The notes under the pieces are model-generated. The model worked only from the letters and a program-made list of their open reading frames with translations, had not been told where the DNA came from and did not search any database. 64,000 nt of DNA from positions 24,301 through 88,300 of the forward strand of contig JADFVZ010000020.1 of assembly GCA_015222805.1 (NCBI GenBank), in the 5' to 3' direction. A program made the translations under genes and the position numbers. Below, in pieces: positions 30,018 through 38,597 of the stretch (position 1 is its first letter; each line of letters starts with the position of its first letter). The DNA is from Pseudomonadota bacterium. Its GTDB lineage: Bacteria; Pseudomonadota; Gammaproteobacteria; Xanthomonadales; SZUA-36.

Positions 30018-31790
30018 ATGAAACTGAAAGATCTAACATCTCCCTTTTATGTCTGGCAGCGGGCTTTCGAAAAGCCTTACACGCAGAGCAAGCCCACCCT
30101 GAATCGGGAAGGTGCACATGCCTATCGCGGATTCCATATCAATGACATAGAAAAATGTGTTGGCTGTGGTACCTGCGAAGAAATCTGCATGAACAACGCT
30201 ATTGATATGGTCGAAATTGCTGCTAAAGACAGTAAAAAAGGTGATAGTGGACTGGTTCCGCGTTTTGACTACGGACGTTGCTGCTGGTGTGCCTTGTGTG
30301 TGGATATTTGTACCACTGGCTCATTACGAATGAGTAATGAATATACCTGGGCCGCGGATGATCCGGACAGTTTCCGTTTTACCCCCGGAGTAGATGAGAC
30401 CAGCTGGCAGGATAGCGAACATGGCTATCGTCGCCACCCGGAGTACGACTTACTCAAGCTGGTGCGCCCTGAAATGGAAATGCTGTCACCTGATGAAGGT
30501 TTGAAATCCTTTGATGAAGTAGTCGCCGGTTATACTCATGAGCAGGCAGTAGTAGAAGCCGACCGCTGTATTGAATGCGAAATCTGTGTCGCCACCTGTC
30601 CTGCGAATATGGACATCCCCGGATATATACGTGCGGTACGTGAAGAGAATTTTGAAGAAGGCCTGCGTCTTCTTTATGACACCAATCCCTTCTCAGCTAC
30701 CTGTGGGCGTATCTGTACGCACCGTTGCGAAGACGACTGTACCATCAGTACCTTCGGTAAACCATTGGCAATTCGCTGGCTGAAACGTTATATCGTTGAT
30801 CAGGTTCCTGCTGAACGTTTTGCCGAAATATTGAATGATGAAATCACTGAAAACGGCCACCATGTTTCCATCGTGGGTGCAGGCCCTGGTGGTATGAGCG
30901 CGGCTTATTACCTGCGCAAGAAAGGCTATGGTGTTACTGTTTATGAGGCCGGCGCCAGTGGTGGTGGTATGTTGCGCTACGGCGTGCCGTCGTATCGCTT
31001 GCCGGACGACCAACTTGATAAAGATATCGATTACATCGTTTCCCTTGGGGTTGAGGTTAAGTACAACACCAAAATCGGTCATGATATTGAGTTCCAACAG
31101 TTGATGGATAAGAGTGATGCCATCTTTATCGCTACCGGCATGGACCAGCCATCCAGTATGCGCATCAAGGGTGAAGACCATCCGCGTGTTTTATCCGGGT
31201 TGACGGTATTGAATGATGTTGCCAGTCATAAAGACCCGGGCGTTGGTAAAAATGTTGCGGTTATCGGTGGTGGTAACGTTGCCATGGATGCGGCCCGCGT
31301 CTGTCGTCGCCTGGGTGCGGATGTAACCGTACTGTACCGTCGCCGCATCGTGGATATGCCAGCCGATAAGGACGAGATTAAAGAAGCCCTGGAAGAAAAC
31401 TGCAACTTCGTATTGCAGGCGATTCCGGTACTGATAGAAGACGCAGAATCCAGTGACCAGGTAACCATTCAGTGGGGTGAAGCCGAGATGATAGCCGAAG
31501 ACGGCAAGCGACCACGGCCGGTATTACAGGAAGATCGTATGCATACCGACACCTATGACTCAATCATTTCAGCTATCGGCCAGTCCGGTGACTTCAGTTT
31601 CTTGCCACAGGAAATCTCCGATCAACTGAAACAGCACTGGGGTAAATTCGAAGTCGATCAGCGCCAGCGTACAGCGGTTGGCAAGATATTTATTGGCGGT
31701 GATATTGCCAATGATGTTGCCGATGCGATCAGTGCAATTGCCGATGGCAAAAATGCGGCAATAGGTATTGATGCATTTGTGAGCTCTTGA
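30018..31790 (+). CDS. NuoI-like 2x[4Fe-4S] ferredoxin fused to GltD/NfnB-like FAD/NAD(P)H oxidoreductase
   Basis: CVGCGTCEEICMNNAI and CCWCALCVDICTTGSL; CIECEICVATCP plus CGRICTHRCEDDC; VSIVGAGPGGMSAAYYLRKKGYGVTVYEA; VAVIGGGNVAMDAARVCRRLGA; IFIGGDIAN. Confidence 0.93.
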   Translation: MKLKDLTSPFYVWQRAFEKPYTQSKPTLNREGAHAYRGFHINDIEKCVGCGTCEEICMNNAIDMVEIAAKDSKKGDSGLVPRFDYGRCCWCALCVDICTTGSLRMSNEYTWAADDPDSFRFTPGVDETSWQDSEHGYRRHPEYDLLKLVRPEMEMLSPDEGLKSFDEVVAGYTHEQAVVEADRCIECEICVATCPANMDIPGYIRAVREENFEEGLRLLYDTNPFSATCGRICTHRCEDDCTISTFGKPLAIRWLKRYIVDQVPAERFAEILNDEITENGHHVSIVGAGPGGMSAAYYLRKKGYGVTVYEAGASGGGMLRYGVPSYRLPDDQLDKDIDYIVSLGVEVKYNTKIGHDIEFQQLMDKSDAIFIATGMDQPSSMRIKGEDHPRVLSGLTVLNDVASHKDPGVGKNVAVIGGGNVAMDAARVCRRLGADVTVLYRRRIVDMPADKDEIKEALEENCNFVLQAIPVLIEDAESSDQVTIQWGEAEMIAEDGKRPRPVLQEDRMHTDTYDSIISAIGQSGDFSFLPQEISDQLKQHWGKFEVDQRQRTAVGKIFIGGDIANDVADAISAIADGKNAAIGIDAFVSS

Positions 31791-31816
31791 TAGATTTTGG
31801 CTTTATATAAATTAGA

Positions 31817-31846
31817 AATGCCGGCTCCTTCAGAGCCGGCATTTTT
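31817..31846 (+). terminator. Rho-independent terminator of the Mrp/Mbx-like operon
   Basis: AATGCCGGCTC-cttca-GAGCCGGCATT then TTTT. Confidence 0.85.
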
Positions 31847-31862
31847 TAAGCAGTATCGGTTA

Positions 31863-33635
31863 TTATTCACTAGCTCCCTGGAACGGATTCCAGTCTTTAT
31901 CTACTTCAATAATATTATTTTTAGCAGTATGAGATTCATATAACGCGATCATGCTTTCTAATTTCTCTGGGTTTTCTATTTCTAATGGGTGTGTTTCAGA
32001 TGGATCCGTTACTACATTATACAAGTGCCATTGGCCATCACCGAACATTCCAGTTCTTACTTTCATGGCTTTTAATTCCCCTTGCATAACATAACCATTT
32101 CCAAACAATTCAAATGCCCACCAGTCCTTTTCTGATCTTACGACTTCCGATGTTCCATCTAAAAATGGCTTCATGCTTATTCCGCTTGGAGGTACAATTT
32201 CCCTACCCTTGTATTCGGTCATAGGATGCTTAATATTTGCATATTCGAGAATAGTCATTGGGATATCTTTTGCATACGCAACAGCGTTAGATTTTTCACC
32301 TGAACGAGCGTATTTTTCATTAAATGCGCCAGGGGGAACCACCATCATTGGTACTCTAATCCCACCTTCACCAATAAACCATTTCCACCATTGCAGTCCA
32401 CCTGTTGCGGCATTTGCCCACGATGTGCCAATGACATTTTCTGAATTGGCTGTACCAATTGCCTCAAAAGAAGAATCAAATTGATTTTCAATCCATTTTG
32501 CCAGCTCTGGATTACCTGTTTTTGGATTGGTAGGCTCTAATCCTTCTGGTCCATTATCAGTTACATAGACAATCAATGTATTGTCTAGCTGACCAGATGC
32601 TTTAAGGTAATCTAAAATCTGACCTATTCTAGAATCTTGGTCTTCAATCATTGCAGCATAAGTCGCCATTATTTTTGCTTGTTTTTCTTTATCTTCTTGT
32701 GAGAGGCTTTCCCACTTTCTTGTTAGATTGTTAAATGGTGCTTCTGTTGCTTTGTGAGAGATTAACCCGTGTTCTTTGAGGCTCTCGTATCTAGCTTTCT
32801 TCAACCCTGCATACCCTAATTCCAGGTATTTAGGATAATATTTCATAATCAACTCTTCAGGAGCTTGAATAGGGAAATGCGCAGTTGTAAATGCCATATA
32901 CGCAAACCAGGGTTTATCTTTTTTAACCCCATCTTTTATAAACTCTAGCATTTGGTTTGTGTAGATTTCGCCAGAATATATTCCATCAGGCCTGTCGTAT
33001 GCTTCTCCGTTTAGTGTCCATTCTTCAACACGTTTTTTATTTAAGCCATCTGGATCGTGAAAATCGGGTGTCATGGCTAAATTATTCCAGTGATTTGAAC
33101 CTCCAGAATAAATACCAAACTCTTTGGTAAATCCAAATCCTAAAGGCCCTTTGCTTCCTGGTTTGTCACCGCCCAGGTGCCATTTTCCAACTTTGTAAAC
33201 TTCATAGCCTTCATCTTTCAATAATTCAGAAATAGTGACAGCATCATCAGTTAAGTAAGTTTCATATCCCTTCTTTCCCCTGGTTGGAGGATATACAGAA
33301 TAATCAAAAGCACCCAGGCCTACTTCGATACTATCATTTCCAGTAAAAAGCATTGACCTGGTAACAGAGCAAACGGGTGATACATGAAAGTTTGTAAAGC
33401 GGATGCCTGCATCAGCAAGTTTATTCATATTCGGAGTTTTAACTTCTGAGCCAAAAGCGCCAATGTCTCCAAAAGCAGTATCGTCACCAACCAGCAATAA
33501 AATATTTGGCTTCTTTGCTATTTCAGTTGAAGGTTGTTCCTGGTTGGGAGCTTGTGTGCTGCAAGCAGTTAAAAATATACTGATCACAGTAAAAATAAGG
33601 GTGGTAAAAAAATATGGTTTTCTCATGAGTTCCAT
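31863..33635 (-). CDS. Arylsulfatase-family (type I sulfatase-like) lipoprotein
   Basis: KPNILLLVGDDTAFGDIGAFGSEVKTPNMNKLADAGIRFTNFHVSPVCSVTRSMLFTGND; VYKVGKWHLGG; lipobox LTACS. Confidence 0.9.
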   Translation of the reverse strand: MELMRKPYFFTTLIFTVISIFLTACSTQAPNQEQPSTEIAKKPNILLLVGDDTAFGDIGAFGSEVKTPNMNKLADAGIRFTNFHVSPVCSVTRSMLFTGNDSIEVGLGAFDYSVYPPTRGKKGYETYLTDDAVTISELLKDEGYEVYKVGKWHLGGDKPGSKGPLGFGFTKEFGIYSGGSNHWNNLAMTPDFHDPDGLNKKRVEEWTLNGEAYDRPDGIYSGEIYTNQMLEFIKDGVKKDKPWFAYMAFTTAHFPIQAPEELIMKYYPKYLELGYAGLKKARYESLKEHGLISHKATEAPFNNLTRKWESLSQEDKEKQAKIMATYAAMIEDQDSRIGQILDYLKASGQLDNTLIVYVTDNGPEGLEPTNPKTGNPELAKWIENQFDSSFEAIGTANSENVIGTSWANAATGGLQWWKWFIGEGGIRVPMMVVPPGAFNEKYARSGEKSNAVAYAKDIPMTILEYANIKHPMTEYKGREIVPPSGISMKPFLDGTSEVVRSEKDWWAFELFGNGYVMQGELKAMKVRTGMFGDGQWHLYNVVTDPSETHPLEIENPEKLESMIALYESHTAKNNIIEVDKDWNPFQGASE

Positions 33636-33765
33636 CTTGTGTTATGAACTGATTAGCCGTGAAATTAAAGTCTATTCGTTGGCCCTAAGGTGTTACGACA
33701 TTAAACCAGAAGCTGAAATCATCTAAATGGTTAACTTCGCAGCATAATACATTACGCAATTTAGC

Positions 33766-33793
33766 CATGTAAAATGCATTGTAATGTTACATG
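33766..33793. promoter_or_regulatory. Inverted repeat between divergent sulfatase and LysR genes (candidate operator)
   Basis: CATGTAA-N14-TTACATG, perfect 7-bp arms, immediately upstream of the LysR start. Confidence 0.4.
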
Positions 33794-33811
33794 TGATACC
33801 TTAAATGCATT

Positions 33812-34756
33812 ATGACTACATTAACTCAATTAGCTCATGCAATTGCACTATATGAATACGGTAATTTCCGGCGGGCTGCAGAATCACAGCATATCAGTCA
33901 GCCAGCCTTTTCTCGAAGTATTCAAAAACTTGAGATATTACTAGAAGTAAAGTTATTTAATCGCCAACGAGGTGGCAGCATAACGCCGACAATATATGGT
34001 GAGTCATTATTGATTCGTGCAAAAACCATCTTTGGGGAGACTGATGAGTTAAAACGTGAAATTCAACTTCTTAAAAGTGTTGATACTGGTAATTTGTCTA
34101 TTGCTATCGGACCACATGCTGCAGAAACATCAGCTAATAAAGCCTTAGCCGAGCTAGCCAAATTACATCCAAATGTACAATATAAGACTATCGTTACTAG
34201 CTGGCGTGAGGTGACTGATCTTGTGTTATCTGGTGAAGTTGATATTGGGATCGCTGAGATTTCTATGGCGAAAGAGATTGATGAGGTAGAGGTAGAGCTA
34301 ATTGCTCAACATGATATGGTCTACTTCTGTCGAAAAGGCCATCCATTGTCACAATGCAACAAATTTTTAAAATCAGAGCTTAATAACTATCCTCTGGTAT
34401 CACTTCGGCTACCACCTCGTGCAAAAGATCTGATTTTAGGCCAGCATTCAATAGAAGCAAAATCAGGAGATGTAATTCCATCCATTGAGATAGATAACAT
34501 TAGTTCGGCGAGAGCGATTGTATCAGGGTGTGATGCTATTAGTATTGCTTCTCCTTTGCAATTAGAACCATGGCTTGCTAGTGGAGAGATACAAATTTTA
34601 CCTTGCGGTGATACTCAGCTTAAGTTGGGATATGGTTTTATTTTCTTACGGGATCGCATGTTATCGCCATCGACAGAATTGTATATGCAAAAGGTTAGAA
34701 CCCTTGAAACAGATTTGATGCAAAAAAATAAATTATTACTAGATAGATTTACATAA
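33812..34756 (+). CDS. LysR-family transcriptional regulator
   Basis: LAHAIALYEYGNFRRAAESQHISQPAFSRSIQKLEILLEVKLFNRQRGGSITPT wHTH; divergent from the sulfatase. Confidence 0.92.
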   Translation: MTTLTQLAHAIALYEYGNFRRAAESQHISQPAFSRSIQKLEILLEVKLFNRQRGGSITPTIYGESLLIRAKTIFGETDELKREIQLLKSVDTGNLSIAIGPHAAETSANKALAELAKLHPNVQYKTIVTSWREVTDLVLSGEVDIGIAEISMAKEIDEVEVELIAQHDMVYFCRKGHPLSQCNKFLKSELNNYPLVSLRLPPRAKDLILGQHSIEAKSGDVIPSIEIDNISSARAIVSGCDAISIASPLQLEPWLASGEIQILPCGDTQLKLGYGFIFLRDRMLSPSTELYMQKVRTLETDLMQKNKLLLDRFT

Positions 34757-34868
34757 TGTTGGGCCAAATCAGTCGATTTTAAGTAACGTTGCTTGTATTT
34801 CTGTCAGCAATCTTCAACTTCAACTCATGGCAAAAACGGGAGTGCTTCTGTCGAGTGCCTATCCTGCC

Positions 34869-35116
34869 TATTACAGGAAGACCGTATGCATACCGACACC
34901 TATGACTCAATCATTTCCGCCATTGGTCAGTCCGGTGACTTCAGCTTCCTGCCACAGGAAATCTCCGATTAACTGAAACAGCATTGGGGTAAATTCGAAG
35001 TCGATCAGCGCCAGCTTACAGCGGTTGGCAAGATATTTATTGGCGGTGATATTGCCAATGATGTTGCCGGTGGCAAAAATGCGGCAATAGGTATTGATGC
35101 ATTTGTGAATTCCTGA
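34869..35116 (+). pseudogene. Truncated, decayed copy of the 3' end of the ferredoxin-GltD-like gene
   Basis: Aligns with 31522..31790; contains GATCAA->GATTAA nonsense change and a 21-nt in-frame deletion; similarity continues into a decayed copy of the terminator to about 35167. Confidence 0.93.
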
Positions 35117-35167
35117 TAGATCTGGTCTTTTTCTAAAACTCGAAATGCCAGCCTCTTTAGTGCTGGT

Positions 35168-35596
35168 CTATTTACGTTGTGATAGACCATAAACTACCAT
35201 TGCACACCCAAATACCATTGTAAGGCCTACACTTACAAGGCCGAATGTTATTAATTGCTCTTGCCAGATTTCACCGTTGTAGCCCTTGCCTGCAATAGGT
35301 GTCATTTCACTAGTACCTAATATTGCTGCTAGCGTTATGAAAAACCAATTAGCAAAAGTACCGTACAGTATGAGCCAGAAAGCTATTTTCTCCAGCCTTG
35401 GGGAAAGCACAACATATGACCATGCTGCACCGAGGGCAATAAGGAAAGTGCCGTTCATCATACCTTCAAGATGGCTTGCCAGGCCCATTCGAGGGTTCAC
35501 AAACCCTGGAACAACAAATCCCGTAAATAAACCAAATAAAAAAAGGATTGCTCCAGCCGCGATCATCTTTCTTTGAGTAGCATTATTCATAGGCAT
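35168..35596 (-). CDS. Hydroxylaminobenzene mutase / styrene-oxide-isomerase-like membrane protein
   Basis: Four TM segments; GLFTGFVVPGFVNPRMGLASHLEGMMNGTFLIALGAAW. Confidence 0.65.
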   Translation of the reverse strand: MPMNNATQRKMIAAGAILFLFGLFTGFVVPGFVNPRMGLASHLEGMMNGTFLIALGAAWSYVVLSPRLEKIAFWLILYGTFANWFFITLAAILGTSEMTPIAGKGYNGEIWQEQLITFGLVSVGLTMVFGCAMVVYGLSQRK

Positions 35597-35609
35597 CTAA
35601 TAACCTTTG

Positions 35610-36146
35610 TTAAGTGGTGCGGCGAATCCGCGTTTGGTGGAGCCAGTTTTCGGGTGAAACCGACTTAAACGATTTGGTATGCATGCTCCTCACTGCAATA
35701 CGTTTGGAAATGTCCTTCAATCGCATTTTCTCCAGGTCCTCTTCTTGAATCTCTTCGGGGTCATTAGTCTTCCGGTATGGGCAATTTCCATCAACTAACA
35801 TTCTGAGACTAAAGAGGTATTCTTTCGCGATAGCCTGATACTCCTCATCCGAAGTCAGGATATCCACCGAGAGGGTCTCTGGACTTTTACCGGTAATTTT
35901 ATTAATGGCCTCAGATAATTCATTCTCCAACTGGTCGCGGCTCAAGCCCACAACGGAAAATCCGGGCATTTCTAATATCGTGATGGTTGCCTGGTTTTCG
36001 ATTTTAACTACATCTAAAATCCGATTCCCCCATTCTGAACAGTCTTTAAGAGCGCTTCTGACAACAATGTAACTACCCTCAGCGGCGGTTTGAGCCATAC
36101 CAATAGTTGGGCTGGAAATTAGCAAAATGTAGAGAATTATTTTCAT
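35610..36146 (-). CDS. Hypothetical secreted protein
   Basis: Signal peptide MKIILYILLISSPTIGMAQT; ORF could start further upstream at 36164. Confidence 0.5.
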   Translation of the reverse strand: MKIILYILLISSPTIGMAQTAAEGSYIVVRSALKDCSEWGNRILDVVKIENQATITILEMPGFSVVGLSRDQLENELSEAINKITGKSPETLSVDILTSDEEYQAIAKEYLFSLRMLVDGNCPYRKTNDPEEIQEEDLEKMRLKDISKRIAVRSMHTKSFKSVSPENWLHQTRIRRTT

Positions 36147-36233
36147 GCCGTATAACGCACACAATAAACGGCACAGAACTTCTGCATCCAGCGAGCAGGG
36201 GGAGCATATTTGATTGTCTGGTTAGGGTTGTGT

Positions 36234-36605
36234 TTAGAATGGGGCACAGGGTGTTCCTTGATGAAATTCCATTTGCCAACCACAATTATTTTTCTTCCAA
36301 ATAGAGCTACGAAGCGAATAATGGATGGTTTCTTTAGCTGGAAATTTTATTGTTGCCCTATATATGAGTTGAACAACATTTTCTTCCAGTTCACGCACCT
36401 CAAAACTGTTTGAAGTGAATTCTGGTGAGGTTTCACCTGGTATCCTTGCTAGAGCTTCAGCTTTGCCAAAGCTATCACCAGTACTTGTAAATTCTAAGAA
36501 ATTGTCAGAGAGCAAGTAGCTTAGCTCTGATTCTGACGATCTGATTTCAGGTTTTAAAAGGTATAGTTCCAGTTTTATTAGTTTATGTTCTAAATTTTTC
36601 TCCAT
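36234..36605 (-). CDS. DUF4440/NTF2-like protein
   Basis: LELYLLKPEIRSSESELSYLLSDNFLEFTSTGDSFGKAEAL...WKKNNCGWQMEFHQGTP. Confidence 0.75.
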   Translation of the reverse strand: MEKNLEHKLIKLELYLLKPEIRSSESELSYLLSDNFLEFTSTGDSFGKAEALARIPGETSPEFTSNSFEVRELEENVVQLIYRATIKFPAKETIHYSLRSSIWKKNNCGWQMEFHQGTPCAPF

Positions 36606-36976
36606 GAATTGATTGTAACCCTAACTTTGAATTAGGTGAAAATACCTGATTACCTGGGAAATATTCCATATATGCAGAGCCATTTAATACATCTTGTATT
36701 TAAGACTGTTGATTTGCAAGAGGATTTTTTGTTTTATGTGTTTTTCCTCTATATTTATCACTGCGATCCTGTTTGCTGTTCAAGAATGAATTCTGAGCCC
36801 AGTGAATATATTGGATGACGTATCATCTCAGTATTAGCTCACTTACCGGCATGTGTTAACGGGGCAATAGTGAATTATGCAGGATTATTCTTAATTGTTT
36901 GGTGCGGATTATTACTAAGTTGGTTAGTCTGTTTAAAGCTCTCAACAATTCTAAACAAAATAAGGCCTGATGGACC

Positions 36977-37417
36977 ATGAAGTTTATCCCACCATTTATG
37001 CATTTTATGTTTGCCGTTTTGACCACTTACTTGTTGGCTAGTATGGTCGGAACACAGTTGGTGCTGGCAGATATTTTGAGTTTTGGCCTTAGGGTTTCGT
37101 TGAGAGACAGGCTTCTCGCCACTGTTCACGATCTAGTTGGCCTGATGCCCGCTTTATTCCTGTTGATCACGGGAGCTTTCCTGGTTGCGTTCGTGGTCGC
37201 GGCTTTGTGTAGGCGGTTCCTGGGCGGCAAGCAAGACTGGTGGTATCTGGCTGCGGGTTTTACTTCGTTACCTGCCGCGTTGATGCTGATTAAATACTTT
37301 ATGGGCGCTACATTGTTTGCTGCAGCACGGACGAGTTTCGGTATGTTGCTTATTGCCCTTTGTGGCCTCGCTGGTGGTTGGGTATATACCCGCCTGTCTC
37401 AAAACAGGGGTGTTTAA
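36977..37417 (+). CDS. Hypothetical membrane protein
   Basis: About four hydrophobic segments; stop abuts the start of the next gene. Confidence 0.65.
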   Translation: MKFIPPFMHFMFAVLTTYLLASMVGTQLVLADILSFGLRVSLRDRLLATVHDLVGLMPALFLLITGAFLVAFVVAALCRRFLGGKQDWWYLAAGFTSLPAALMLIKYFMGATLFAAARTSFGMLLIALCGLAGGWVYTRLSQNRGV

Positions 37418-38509
37418 ATGAAGCACCTACTCAAAGTCTTTCTGCTATGTCTCCTCCTGGGAACAGCCAGTGCCGGGGAGTATAAAATTGAACTGGTAGC
37501 CGATGGTTTATCCTATCCGTGGGCCATAGCCTTTTTACCGGATGGAGACATGCTGGTAACAGAACGCTCTGGACAACTGCGCCGTATAAGTAACGGGAAA
37601 CTCCAGCAACAGGCTATCGGCAATCTGCCCGATATGTTTGTAGGCGGGCAGGGTGGTTTGATGGATATCATCCTTGATCCCGACTTTGCACTAAATCAGC
37701 GCTTATACATTTCATTATCAACGGGTACGAAAAGTGCAAATTCAACCCGGGTCATCAGTGCAAGACTTATAGAGAATACACTTAAAGACATCAACATTAT
37801 TTTCACAGCATCGACCAGTAAAGATACACCCCATCATTTTGGCGGGCGGCTGGCATTTTTACCCGATCAGACGTTACTGATTACAGTGGGAGAGGGTTTT
37901 GATTATCGTGAAAAAGCACAATCCCTGGATAACCATTTCGGTAAATTGATTCGAATAAATAAAGACGGTACGATTCCTTCCGATAATCCCTTTATAGGCC
38001 GTGAGGGGGCGTTACCTGAAATTTGGAGCTATGGTCACCGTAACCCTCAAGGCCTGCTGGTTTCCGCTGATGGCACTGTCTGGCTGCACGAACACGGCCC
38101 TCGCGGTGGTGATGAACTGAATATTATTGAACCCGGTAATAACTACGGCTGGCCGGCGATCAGCTTTGGCATGGATTATTCTGGCGCCTATGTTACGCCC
38201 TATACCGAGGCCCCCGGAATGCAACAGCCGGTGATTCACTGGACACCCTCTATTGCACCTTCCGGATTTTGCGAATACACAGGTGCTGTTTTTGAAAACT
38301 GGAAAGGTAATTTGTTTGTAGCTACCCTGGCAGAAAAGAGTGTCCGCCGACTGGTTATGCAAGGCGGCAAGGTGGCGTCACAGGAAATCCTGTTCACTGA
38401 ACTCGACCAGAGAATTCGTGAAGTCAGGGCTTCAGCCGATGGCTACCTTTACCTGTTGACTGATAGTGAAGACGGTCAGCTGTTAAGAGTGTCACCCTCG
38501 GTTAATTAA
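37418..38509 (+). CDS. PQQ-dependent aldose sugar dehydrogenase-like (YliI/Asd family) protein
   Basis: LVADGLSYPWAIAFLPDGDMLVTERSGQLRRI, GGQGGLMDIILDPDF, WSYGHRNPQGL, EHGPRGGDELNIIEPGNNYGWP. Confidence 0.93.
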   Translation: MKHLLKVFLLCLLLGTASAGEYKIELVADGLSYPWAIAFLPDGDMLVTERSGQLRRISNGKLQQQAIGNLPDMFVGGQGGLMDIILDPDFALNQRLYISLSTGTKSANSTRVISARLIENTLKDINIIFTASTSKDTPHHFGGRLAFLPDQTLLITVGEGFDYREKAQSLDNHFGKLIRINKDGTIPSDNPFIGREGALPEIWSYGHRNPQGLLVSADGTVWLHEHGPRGGDELNIIEPGNNYGWPAISFGMDYSGAYVTPYTEAPGMQQPVIHWTPSIAPSGFCEYTGAVFENWKGNLFVATLAEKSVRRLVMQGGKVASQEILFTELDQRIREVRASADGYLYLLTDSEDGQLLRVSPSVN

Positions 38510-38597
38510 GCCCTGTCTATATTTAGGACTTAAAGTCCCTGGTATCACTGGAAAACACTCGAACTACCCAATGCTGTGCATGAATAGACCAGAGGTC

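Noticed and set aside
26739-31790. Membrane-bound [NiFe] hydrogenase (Ech/Mbh/Hyf type)
   Set aside because: The large subunit lacks both CxxC pairs needed for a [NiFe] centre, and no maturation genes are visible in the window.
21128-31790. Canonical complex I (nuo) operon or ordinary Mrp antiporter
   Set aside because: NuoE/F/G/A/J are absent and Mrp-specific E, F, G, B subunits are present; conversely, a plain Mrp operon would not include NuoB/C/D/H/I-like genes.
35005-35190. Minus-strand ORF similar to the one at 31658..31870
   Set aside because: The two match only because both are antisense to the duplicated flavoprotein 3' end; no independent coding evidence.
36636-36818. 60-aa plus-strand ORF
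   Set aside because: AT-rich intergenic DNA, no RBS or recognisable product; likely chance ORF.
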